The position numbers were made by a program, and so were the translations under genes. A stretch of DNA of 64,000 nt, taken from the NCBI RefSeq assembly GCF_017303315.1, contig NZ_JAFKOI010000001.1, positions 496,001 to 560,000 on the forward strand. Reading direction: 5' to 3'. The notes beneath the pieces were generated by a model. The model saw only the letters and a program-made list of their open reading frames with translations. It made no database searches and was not told the DNA's origin. Every line of letters starts with the position of its first letter. Positions within the stretch are counted from its first letter, which is position 1. Source of the stretch: Bacillus sp. NTK071. GTDB taxonomy: Bacteria > Bacillota > Bacilli > Bacillales > Guptibacillaceae. Below, in pieces: positions 33,636-41,211 of this stretch.

Positions 33636-35039
33636 TTGGACTGGCTGTCAATCTTACCATTTGTGGTAGTTATCATTGTTGCAATGAAAACGAAACTTGT
33701 GATACCTGGTCTTACCGCAGGATTACTAACGGCATCATTTATATATAGAACGGGTCCACTTATAGGACTAGAACAGTTTTACACGTTTATTATGAGCGGG
33801 TTGAAAGATGAGAATAACATTAAAATTGTTCTCTTTCTTTATATGTTTACTGGGCTTATTGGAATGATGAAATTCACAGGAGGCATAAAAGGCTTTGTTA
33901 ACGCTGCTTCTGAGAAAATTAGTACAAAAAAGGGAGCCCTTTTTCTTACATGGATCTCAACACTCGGTACGTTTAGTGCCCCAAGCTTTCGAATCGTTAC
34001 AGTAGCTCCTATTATGAAAGCTCTTCTTAGTAAAGTGAAAATCACACCACAAGAACTTGGCTTTGTCATTGAGACAACAGCAACACCTGTTATCGTTTTA
34101 ATGCCAATTGCGACAGCATTTGTTGGCTATATGTCTTCAGTTGTTCAACTTTCCATAAGAGCTGAGGGAATAGAAGGGGACGGCTATCGTTTATTCCTCC
34201 AAAGCATTCCATACAATTTTTTCTCAATTAGTATCATAATGATAGGTTTTTATTTAAGCTTTTTCCACCACCGCAAAAAGCCCTCTACTGATGCTGGTAA
34301 TGCTGAGAAGGAAGTAGACGATCAATGGGAGGATTGTCATCCCGCTGTAGCAAAGAACCTTCCTACAAAACCGTTTAACTTATTAATCCCGCTTGGTGGC
34401 GTTATATTACTTACATTGTTACTAACGTATTGGAGTGGTTATCAAAAAGGGTTTACTTCTCCAATCAAAGCGTTCATTGAAGCAAGCGTTCTTGATGCGA
34501 TGGTCTTTGCACTGCTTACGACTGTTCTCTTAGCATTTGTTTTTTACTTATTTCAGCGCTTCTCACTAAAAGAGCTCGTTACCTTTTTCATTGAGGGAGG
34601 TAACGAAATGATGCCGGTGATCGTTTTATTAACTGTCGTATGGGGACTTGCTGCATCGACGGAGGCACTAGGATTTTCAACTTTCGTAACATCAAACCTT
34701 GATTGGATTCCAGCACTATTTGTTCCAACTGTTCTTTTTTTAGTTGGAGCATTTATTTCCTATTTTATCGGATCATCGTGGGGAACATGGGGCATTTTAA
34801 TGCCGCTTGGTGTTTCACTTGGTCATTCCACTGGAACTGATTTGCCACTTGTTATTGGTGCCGTTTTTGCTAGTGGGACATTTGGAGCTTTTTCATCTCC
34901 TTTAAGTGACAACACAAACACGGTTGCAAGAATTCTTAAATTGAATCCAATGTCGTATGCTAAATTCAAACTTGGCCCAGCATTAATAGGCGCTGGTACT
35001 GCTGCAGTAGGGTATTTTATAATTTCTTTTGTGATTTAG
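33636..35039 (+). CDS. NhaC-type Na+/H+ antiporter-family transporter
   Basis: 467 residues with about eleven or twelve membrane segments. The C-terminal half carries the hallmark GSSWGTWGILMPLGVSL and GTFGAFSSPLSDNT of the NhaC/MleN family (PF03553), which exchange Na+ for protons or for malate/lactate pairs. Cytoplasmic loop with HHRKKPSTD near 215. Starts at TTG 33636 with AGGGGGGAG upstream. The actual substrate, ion or organic acid, is not set by sequence. Confidence 0.83.
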   Translation: MDWLSILPFVVVIIVAMKTKLVIPGLTAGLLTASFIYRTGPLIGLEQFYTFIMSGLKDENNIKIVLFLYMFTGLIGMMKFTGGIKGFVNAASEKISTKKGALFLTWISTLGTFSAPSFRIVTVAPIMKALLSKVKITPQELGFVIETTATPVIVLMPIATAFVGYMSSVVQLSIRAEGIEGDGYRLFLQSIPYNFFSISIIMIGFYLSFFHHRKKPSTDAGNAEKEVDDQWEDCHPAVAKNLPTKPFNLLIPLGGVILLTLLLTYWSGYQKGFTSPIKAFIEASVLDAMVFALLTTVLLAFVFYLFQRFSLKELVTFFIEGGNEMMPVIVLLTVVWGLAASTEALGFSTFVTSNLDWIPALFVPTVLFLVGAFISYFIGSSWGTWGILMPLGVSLGHSTGTDLPLVIGAVFASGTFGAFSSPLSDNTNTVARILKLNPMSYAKFKLGPALIGAGTAAVGYFIISFVI

Positions 35040-35061
35040 CATACTAATGTGTTCGTTTCTA

Positions 35062-35090
35062 TTGACACTAGTATTAAAAGGATTTATTAT
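35062..35090 (+). promoter_or_regulatory. SigA promoter of S-box transcript
   Basis: TTGACA (35062-35067) and TATTAT (35085-35090) are exactly 17 bases apart, placing the start near 35097. The AT-rich downstream stretch from ATTATTG to AATAAT is a weak dyad that might hold a Fur-like site. Confidence 0.8.
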
Positions 35091-35124
35091 TGAAAATAAC
35101 TTAATAATCCTTTGTTTAAAGGAT

Positions 35125-35241
35125 CTTCTTATTTAGAGAGGTGGAGGGACTGGCCCTTGGAAACCTCGGCAACGGACCGATGAATGTAATGTTCATTAGG
35201 AACCGTGCTAATTCCTGCGACGAAAGTCGGAAAATAAGAAG
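35125..35241 (+). promoter_or_regulatory. SAM-I (S-box) riboswitch aptamer
   Basis: CTTCTTAT (35125-35132) pairs with ATAAGAAG (35234-35241) as P1. Between them lie the S-box consensus blocks AGAGAGGTGGAGGGACTGGC, CGGCAAC, and CCGTGCTAATTCCTGC. S-adenosylmethionine binding stabilises this fold and favours the terminator that follows, so transcription rises when SAM is low. It controls the MsrA gene at 35342. Confidence 0.93.
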
Positions 35242-35256
35242 AGGCTCGGAAATTCC

Positions 35257-35291
35257 AAACCCTCTTCTGTTCTGACAGATGGGGGTTTTTT
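35257..35291 (+). terminator. S-box expression-platform terminator
   Basis: AACCCTCTTCTGT and ACAGATGGGGGTT pair around TCTG, followed by TTTTTT. It lies 16 bases after the aptamer, as expected for transcriptional control. Confidence 0.85.
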
Positions 35292-35341
35292 CGTATGCGC
35301 CCACTATCTGGCATCAATTTATTGTAGAGGAGTGACTGGCA

Positions 35342-35986
35342 TTGCATACACTAATAAATAATGAAGCTAAACAACAACTTATTAAGACCCTTCTTTCAAA
35401 AGGGATTTACAAGAAGGGGAGTAAGCAGCTTTATATGTTACCACTAAATGAACTAGAGAACATATATAGAAATGAGACTGAAGCTAACAATATAGGAAAC
35501 GGAGTGGGCACGATGAATTACGCAACATTTGCAGCTGGATGTTTTTGGGGAGTAGAAGCACTTTTTCAACAATTAAATGGGGTTATTTCAACTTCCACAG
35601 GTTTTACAGGTGGTGAAACCATCAATCCTTCTTATGAAGATGTATATAAAGAACTAACAGGTCATGCCGAAGCAGTTCATATTGAGTATGATTCAGCACT
35701 TATCTCGTATGAGGAACTCCTTGAAGTGTTCTTCGATAATCATAACCCAACTTCATTAAATCGCCAGGGTGAGGATGTTGGTGCAAGATATCGTTCAGCA
35801 GTCTTTTTCCATTCTGAAGAGCAGAAATCCGCTGCATTGATTGCAAAAAACACCCTGTCAGCCTCAGGAAGATTCAAGAAACCGATCGTAACACAAATCG
35901 TACCAGCTACAGCGTTTTATCGTGCAGAAGAGTATCATCAAAGCTATCTTGCTAAACGTGGTCAGTCTTCTTGCAGAATTTCTTAA
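35342..35986 (+). CDS. msrA: Peptide-methionine (S)-S-oxide reductase MsrA with FbpA-like N-terminal domain
   Basis: 214 residues from TTG 35342, with AGAGGAGTG eight bases upstream. Residues 58-214 are MsrA, which reduces methionine-S-sulfoxide; the catalytic C67 is in AAGCFWGVEALF and a resolving Cys, C211, is near the end. Residues 1-45 (QQLIKTLLSKGIYKKG, KQLYMLPLNELENIYR) resemble the Fur-regulated basic protein FbpA domain of bacilli, and a linker joins them. An internal ATG at 35514 (MNYATF) would give plain MsrA. An S-box leader precedes it, linking sulfoxide repair to SAM level. Confidence 0.87.
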   Translation: MHTLINNEAKQQLIKTLLSKGIYKKGSKQLYMLPLNELENIYRNETEANNIGNGVGTMNYATFAAGCFWGVEALFQQLNGVISTSTGFTGGETINPSYEDVYKELTGHAEAVHIEYDSALISYEELLEVFFDNHNPTSLNRQGEDVGARYRSAVFFHSEEQKSAALIAKNTLSASGRFKKPIVTQIVPATAFYRAEEYHQSYLAKRGQSSCRIS

Positions 35987-35990
35987 TACC

Positions 35991-36284
35991 AAAAGAGGCT
36001 GGGACATAAGTAAATAACCATGAGAAAGACCCGAACAATTCATTTGAATCAGATCGGGTCTTTCGTAATTTACAGATAGGAAACAACCGCTTCGCCAACA
36101 TACTTCGCTTTCCGCGGGCACGGCCTCAGTCTCCTCAGAAAGCAAAAAACGCTTTCCTGCGGGGTCTTCGGACTCGTGCTGTTCCCGCAGGAGTCTACGT
36201 ATGTTGGCTACGCTAAGGTCTTACTCTTAACATTCAAAATTCGCGATTTCCTTCATGTATTTTAGTTTTGTCCCAGCCTCTTTT
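35991..36284. repeat. Intergenic 294-bp element with 16-bp perfect terminal inverted repeats
   Basis: AAAAGAGGCTGGGACA (35991-36006) and TGTCCCAGCCTCTTTT (36269-36284) are perfect inverted ends. Inside are further dyads: AAAGACCCGA with TCGGGTCTTT, and a CGCTTTCC/GGAAAGC-type core with GCGGGCACGGCCTCAG. No protein is encoded. The end sequence and the GCGGGCACGGCCTCAG-like core match a MITE-like repeat I recall scattered between genes in many Bacillaceae. It sits exactly between the convergent msrA and hydrolase genes, where it may also act as a terminator. Confidence 0.8.
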
Positions 36285-36293
36285 TTTACTACT

Positions 36294-38555
36294 TTAGTTT
36301 GTTTGATTAACACCAATTTGGTCGATAAAGATAGTCCCTCCGTTAGGTTGATCGAATTGAAACGTAAGCGAATCTATCTTCTTAACATCTATAGAAGGGT
36401 TGTCTTCAATAAAATGTGAAATTGGAATGTTAAATGTTTGAAGAACAGGTTCTGTTGGTTCTCCGTACCGATTCTCTTCGAAGTAAATCGTTTTCGTATG
36501 CCTTACAGGTAAAACAGGATGCATAAGCATAATGTCACTTAACAAAACAGTAGCACTCTCACCGTTGCTTGATAATTTAATCGAGAAGTCAACCGGCTCC
36601 TGACTTATTTCTTCAGAAAGATTAGCCGCGGTAAAGGTTAAATCACTGTTCTTATTAAAATTAAATGGATCCTGAAGTGGTTTAGAAAAATTCAAGGTAT
36701 AATGCCCGTTTTTGGAATATGAATCATCCCATTTCAAGAATACACCATGATTTGCTCTTTCTTTATCTCTTCTGTACTCAAGTTCTCCTTCATACCACTG
36801 CAATAAACTTCCTGCTGTAACATGAATAAAGGGAGACGATGTACTCGTCACATCAACATCTTCTTCATAATCAGCAAAGATGCTGTAGGAGGGATCTTCG
36901 TATTTACTAATATAAGTCGTATTAGGTAACCATCTAAGTGCATACCGGTAATCTTCAAACATCGGAGTAAAGGAATCATCCTCATGTAACGTAGATTCTA
37001 AGAAACCAGATACATATGTTTTAGCAATCTGTCGCTGTTCTTCCCCCTTTAATAAAGGCTTCTTATTTAAAAGCAACGTAAAAGGAAAGTACGTGTCATT
37101 ATCTCCCCATGTTGTATTAAATTGTCCATGATTTGCACGATCAATATAAAGAGCTGCTTTAATGGCATCATCACCGCCAGTTAATTGAATACCGTTATAT
37201 TGGCGATCTCCCTCGAATTCTGAAAGGTCACTGTCATATGATCCATGAAGTAACAAGTAGTTCACATCATTCATTTCAATTTTTCGGTCGGAAAGTTTTT
37301 GATAATCCGTTGGCGCTATGGCTATTACAGTTTGAATAGCGTAATTAAAATCAAAGCGCATAGTCGCATTATTTGGATAACGATCAAGCTTATTAAATTT
37401 CGCAGCTAGTATTGCTGCCTGACCGCCACGAGAATGGCCGATTAGAGCGATTTCATTCATATCAACTTTTTGATAAAAAGGCGTATCTTTCTTTTGGTTA
37501 AATGACTCGATTTGTTGAAGGTGTTGTAATAGCATCCAGGCTCTTCCGTTGATATCTCCTGCCACGCCTCCTGACCATGATGAATTTAGGAAATTCTCAT
37601 CAACCGATACGGTGATAAATCCCCTACTTGCAAGTAATTCACCAAGATAGTCGTAACCTTCATCAGAGAAGTCCTCCATTTTGTGGTTTCCGTGAACAAT
37701 AAGGACAAGAGGAAATTCACCTTTCCCTTCTGGCATCCAAACTCTGCCGTTAAGAGGAACATTTGTGTCTTTGAATCCCCAGAACCTTTCACGTGCTTTT
37801 GACCATTCGCCAATCATTGGGGAAGCATTGACAGACTGAGTCTTTAAATCCACTTGCTTACTGAATTCCTTTCGTTGTTTATCGTTGCCACTTCCATACG
37901 TAAATGTTTGAACAGAGTAGTTACCGCTACTTGCTGGGTTAGAGCTAACAGGCGAAAGAGGTTTTACTGCTATTTGAGAGCGGTAATCTTCAAAGCCAGG
38001 TGTGAACAGCCAGTAGAAAAAAACACCGGATGCGATTAAGCCAATAGTGAGTAAAACGATAGATACTGGTTTCTTTAGACCCTTCGTTAGAGGATAACCA
38101 ACTAATCCACCAATACCAATGCCAACAACAAGCAATGTATAGGCTAAGGGAAGAATGTTATCGAGTTGTCTGTACTGATCTAATGTATAAATGATAATAA
38201 AGGCTGAAACTAGGATGCTTGCGATGAACAACGACGGTAGTTTCTTAATAAAGCCAACGATGATTACACCGATTTTAACAGCTAACCATGTTCCCGGAAT
38301 CGCGATTAGTGTAAATATACCAATGTCTATTGCTTTCCCTAAGCCGGTATGAAAATCGAAACCCATTGAGATAATGAGTAGCATTGTCATGAAAATGGCT
38401 CCATAAGACGAACCTTTCCAAGTTGCTTTCGAAAAGGACTGAACTAGGTAGAGGCTTTTTTGCGTATAGATTTTAAAAATCTTTCTTTTATGATGGGTTG
38501 TTCTACGTGTTACCTCATATTCAGGTTCTTGATTCACACGAATCCTCCATTTCAC
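36294..38555 (-). CDS. Membrane-anchored alpha/beta hydrolase with C-terminal beta-rich domain
   Basis: 753 residues. The N-terminal 200 residues carry five or six hydrophobic segments. The soluble hydrolase (about 260-520) has LVLIVHGNHK (oxyanion), nucleophile elbow GHSRGGQAA, an acid in LLLHGSYDSDLSEF and a His in DRANHGQFNTTW. A beta-rich C-terminal region (about 560-753), ending TFQFDQPNGGTIFIDQIGV, resembles carbohydrate-binding or Ig-like folds. The hydrolase probably faces outside. Substrate unknown. Single gene, convergent with msrA. Confidence 0.75.
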   Translation of the reverse strand: MKWRIRVNQEPEYEVTRRTTHHKRKIFKIYTQKSLYLVQSFSKATWKGSSYGAIFMTMLLIISMGFDFHTGLGKAIDIGIFTLIAIPGTWLAVKIGVIIVGFIKKLPSLFIASILVSAFIIIYTLDQYRQLDNILPLAYTLLVVGIGIGGLVGYPLTKGLKKPVSIVLLTIGLIASGVFFYWLFTPGFEDYRSQIAVKPLSPVSSNPASSGNYSVQTFTYGSGNDKQRKEFSKQVDLKTQSVNASPMIGEWSKARERFWGFKDTNVPLNGRVWMPEGKGEFPLVLIVHGNHKMEDFSDEGYDYLGELLASRGFITVSVDENFLNSSWSGGVAGDINGRAWMLLQHLQQIESFNQKKDTPFYQKVDMNEIALIGHSRGGQAAILAAKFNKLDRYPNNATMRFDFNYAIQTVIAIAPTDYQKLSDRKIEMNDVNYLLLHGSYDSDLSEFEGDRQYNGIQLTGGDDAIKAALYIDRANHGQFNTTWGDNDTYFPFTLLLNKKPLLKGEEQRQIAKTYVSGFLESTLHEDDSFTPMFEDYRYALRWLPNTTYISKYEDPSYSIFADYEEDVDVTSTSSPFIHVTAGSLLQWYEGELEYRRDKERANHGVFLKWDDSYSKNGHYTLNFSKPLQDPFNFNKNSDLTFTAANLSEEISQEPVDFSIKLSSNGESATVLLSDIMLMHPVLPVRHTKTIYFEENRYGEPTEPVLQTFNIPISHFIEDNPSIDVKKIDSLTFQFDQPNGGTIFIDQIGVNQTN

Positions 38556-38578
38556 TGCATGATTGTATTATTATATCA

Positions 38579-38614
38579 AAACCACATTCTACTTAGGGTA
38601 CTAGAGAGTGGTTT
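38579..38614. terminator. AAAACCAC...GTGGTTTT hairpin
   Basis: AAAACCAC and GTGGTTTT pair perfectly over a 20-base loop, upstream of the hydrolase gene on its strand. It is a weak terminator or leader structure. Confidence 0.35.
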
Positions 38615-38734
38615 TCACCATAGAAACTCCATCATTTTCGTGAAAAATTGAAGGGGATGAATCCTTTTTATGGAATTTTATAGGTTGTAGAGAAATCTTT
38701 TAGATAAATGACATCATTTTAAGGAGGAAATTTA

Positions 38735-39100
38735 GTGTTAAATCAGGTGTGTGTACTAACAGTTAAGGTAAAGGAAATGAAAGAATCGCTCTCATTTTAT
38801 ACGGAGATGTTCAATTTTACAGTATCAAAAAAGTATAGTGATAAGATTGTGAGTCTTGTACATAAGAATATCCCGATTGTCTTAGAAGAGGACCCTTCAA
38901 TCAATTTGTCAGAGTCGAAGAATGTTCTGCTTGGTATTTCTTCAGAGAATATCGATTATGATTTCAAACTTTTAAAAGAACGAGGTGCTAACGTCCTATT
39001 TGATGAACCGAAGCCTTGTCCACCAGGTCTTTATTTTATCGTTGAAGATCCATCTGGCAACCAGATTGAGGTTGTTGAATTCACAAATGAGGATCAATAG
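38735..39100 (+). CDS. VOC superfamily protein
   Basis: 121 residues from GTG 38735, with AAGGAGG seven bases upstream. LNQVCVLTVKVKEMKESLSFYTEMFNF is the first VOC module and PPGLYFIVEDPSGNQIEVVEF the second, the layout of glyoxalase/bleomycin-resistance/dioxygenase-fold proteins. The usual first His ligand is absent (NQVCVLTV), but the C-terminal Glu is present, so the metal site may be incomplete. Twelve bases separate it from the permease gene, suggesting one transcript. Confidence 0.78.
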   Translation: MLNQVCVLTVKVKEMKESLSFYTEMFNFTVSKKYSDKIVSLVHKNIPIVLEEDPSINLSESKNVLLGISSENIDYDFKLLKERGANVLFDEPKPCPPGLYFIVEDPSGNQIEVVEFTNEDQ

Positions 39101-39112
39101 GTAATCAATTAT

Positions 39113-40063
39113 ATGTTCAAAACTTACGCTGTCCGTTCACTCATTCAATTTTCCTTAACGTCAATTGGAATCATGTTGATAGGTTCACTTCCTTACCTTC
39201 TTTTCAATATGGAATCGCAATTGGACGTCTTAAAAATGGTAGATCGAAAGGAATTAACAAATACGCTTTTTATCTACGATACAATCGTCCTCAACTTTGA
39301 AGAATATTTAAAACACATGATGACAATGTTAAACCTGCTTTTTACTGATAATACGATTCAATATTACGAGCGAGGAAGAGAGCTACCATTGTTCCCTGAA
39401 TTTTTTGATGCGTATCTTCAATCAATGGTTTATCTTTTGGCTTCGCTTACCTTAGCACTAGTGTTAGGAGTCCTACTCACAATTCTCACAATGTTGCTTC
39501 CAAAAGAGAAGAGAGCTCTACCTAAAGGAGTCCTGTTTGTTCTTGAGTCGCTTCCAGACATATTTGTTATATTGATTACGCAATTGACTATTATTTGGAT
39601 TTACAAAGTATCAGGTATTCTTCTATTTAATATTGCTAGTGGATACAATGACCGAGCCATTTTGCTTCCGATTGTTGTATTAGCTCTTCTACCTGCTTTA
39701 TACATCTTTAAATACTTATTAGTCTCATTTGAAGATGAGGAACAGCAGTTATATGTTGAGCTAGCAAGAGGAAAAGGATTAAAGCGAAGCAAAATCTTAG
39801 TGGTCCATATTTTTAGAAATTCTATATTAACGTTATTTAACCACTTTAAAGGCATTTTTCTTTTTGCATTAGCAAATTTGGTGATGCTTGAGGTTATTTT
39901 TGAAGTAAGAGGATTCATGACGTTTGTTATTAACCACGGCGTGTTAAACCCTGAAATTGTAACCATTGCCTTATTTATGATATTCATTCCTACTTTTTTA
40001 TTCTTTACTTGTATGCAATGGATACTAGAGCGATGGTTGCATGTTAAGGGGGAGCTGATATGA
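39113..40063 (+). CDS. DppB/OppB-like ABC permease (orphan)
   Basis: 316 residues with six membrane segments. The EAA loop is recognisable (LYVELARGKGLKRSKILVVHIFRNSILTLFNHF) and a long external loop (about 35-95) follows the first segment, as in OppB/DppB. The sequence is clearly diverged: the usual PGDP-like motif after helix 1 is missing. The stop overlaps the next permease (ATGA). No binding protein or ATPase gene is near. Confidence 0.8.
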   Translation: MFKTYAVRSLIQFSLTSIGIMLIGSLPYLLFNMESQLDVLKMVDRKELTNTLFIYDTIVLNFEEYLKHMMTMLNLLFTDNTIQYYERGRELPLFPEFFDAYLQSMVYLLASLTLALVLGVLLTILTMLLPKEKRALPKGVLFVLESLPDIFVILITQLTIIWIYKVSGILLFNIASGYNDRAILLPIVVLALLPALYIFKYLLVSFEDEEQQLYVELARGKGLKRSKILVVHIFRNSILTLFNHFKGIFLFALANLVMLEVIFEVRGFMTFVINHGVLNPEIVTIALFMIFIPTFLFFTCMQWILERWLHVKGELI

Positions 40064-41064
40064 GAAAGATATCGTTACTACGTAATAAACCTTTACTTGG
40101 CGGTGGATTGTTTATTGTATTATTGCTTATTGGGAGCATCTTGTATGGTTTGTTTTTCGATCCACAAGAGCCCCAAAAAGTTCTGCTTGATGAGAACAAT
40201 AATGCTGTTGCACTTGCTCCTTTTCCGCCGTCACCAAAATTCCCACTAGGTAGTGACCTTGATGGCAAAAACTTATTGCTTAACATTCTTGAGGGGGCAA
40301 AATTCACGGTAGGCTTATCCATCCTCGTTGCATTTTTTCGAATGGTCGTTTCATTTGTTGGAGGATATATATTGTACCTTCTTCCAGGATCATTCCGAAG
40401 AATATTAGATGGTCTTGCTAACGCTTTGCATTACGCACCTGTAACGATTTTTACCTACGTACTAATAGCACCTGTCATCTTAAGCTTCAGCTGGAGTTAT
40501 GACACATCAACGAAAGTGATTTTTCCGATGCTAGTACTTATCTTAATCAGCGTTCCGGTTTTATCACTTTATGTTCAAAATGAACTTCATCTTATTGCAG
40601 AAAAGGAGTTCATTGAAAGTGCTAAAGTGATGGGAGGGAGTCATTTTCAAATTTTTCGCAAACATATGGCACCGTTTCTATACCCTAAATTATTTGTTGT
40701 TTTTATTCAACAAGTCGGTCAGGTGCTGATTGTTTTTGCGCATCTCGGTCTTCTGAATGTGTTTATTGGTGGATCGGATATTCGAATTATGGATTACGAT
40801 TATGATACGGGTGAAGCTACTATTGAAGTCTTCTCTATGTCCAATGAATGGGCAGGGTTGATTGCACAAAACTTTCAATATGTATCATCCTTTCCCTGGA
40901 TGGTTCTTGCCCCTGTTACGGCTTTTGCCTTAACAATTCTAGCGGTTAATAGTATTGTATATGGGTTAACGCATACGTATACTTATCGCAAACGTAGGAA
41001 AAAAAGCAGTGAATCTTCCACACATCACGTTATCCGAGAAGATAGTTTTCATATGAAAGGTTAA
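40060..41064 (+). CDS. DppC/OppC-like ABC permease (orphan)
   Basis: 334 residues. A membrane segment near 15-32, a loop with FPLGSDLDGKNLLLNILEGAKFTV (the OppC FGTDxxGRD region, altered), then five more segments with an EAA loop EKEFIESAKVMGGSHFQIFRKHMAP. It pairs with the preceding permease. A 30-residue acidic insertion (MDYDYDTGEATIEVFSMSNEW) lies before the last two helices. GGGGGAGC precedes ATG 40060. Which substrate, and which ATPase and binding protein serve it, is unknown. Confidence 0.8.
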   Translation: MRKISLLRNKPLLGGGLFIVLLLIGSILYGLFFDPQEPQKVLLDENNNAVALAPFPPSPKFPLGSDLDGKNLLLNILEGAKFTVGLSILVAFFRMVVSFVGGYILYLLPGSFRRILDGLANALHYAPVTIFTYVLIAPVILSFSWSYDTSTKVIFPMLVLILISVPVLSLYVQNELHLIAEKEFIESAKVMGGSHFQIFRKHMAPFLYPKLFVVFIQQVGQVLIVFAHLGLLNVFIGGSDIRIMDYDYDTGEATIEVFSMSNEWAGLIAQNFQYVSSFPWMVLAPVTAFALTILAVNSIVYGLTHTYTYRKRRKKSSESSTHHVIREDSFHMKG

Positions 41065-41076
41065 TAGTGGTAAAGT

Positions 41077-41110
41077 GAAGTACTGATCTTATGGATTGGT
41101 ACTTCTTTTT
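41077..41110 (+). terminator. Terminator after permease pair
   Basis: GAAGTAC and GTACTTC pair over a 15-base loop, followed by TTTTT. Confidence 0.65.
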
Positions 41111-41211
41111 CCCATGAATGAAAGACATGCTACCAAATGCGATCAAGTGTACGCTATACTAATAAAGAGAATAGATGATGCGCGCATCATGTTCAGGGAG
41201 GAATGTTTTGA

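Noticed and set aside
35991-36284. A protein-coding gene in the 294-bp repeat
   Set aside because: The open frames here merely follow the strong dyads, lack ribosome binding sites and change between strands.
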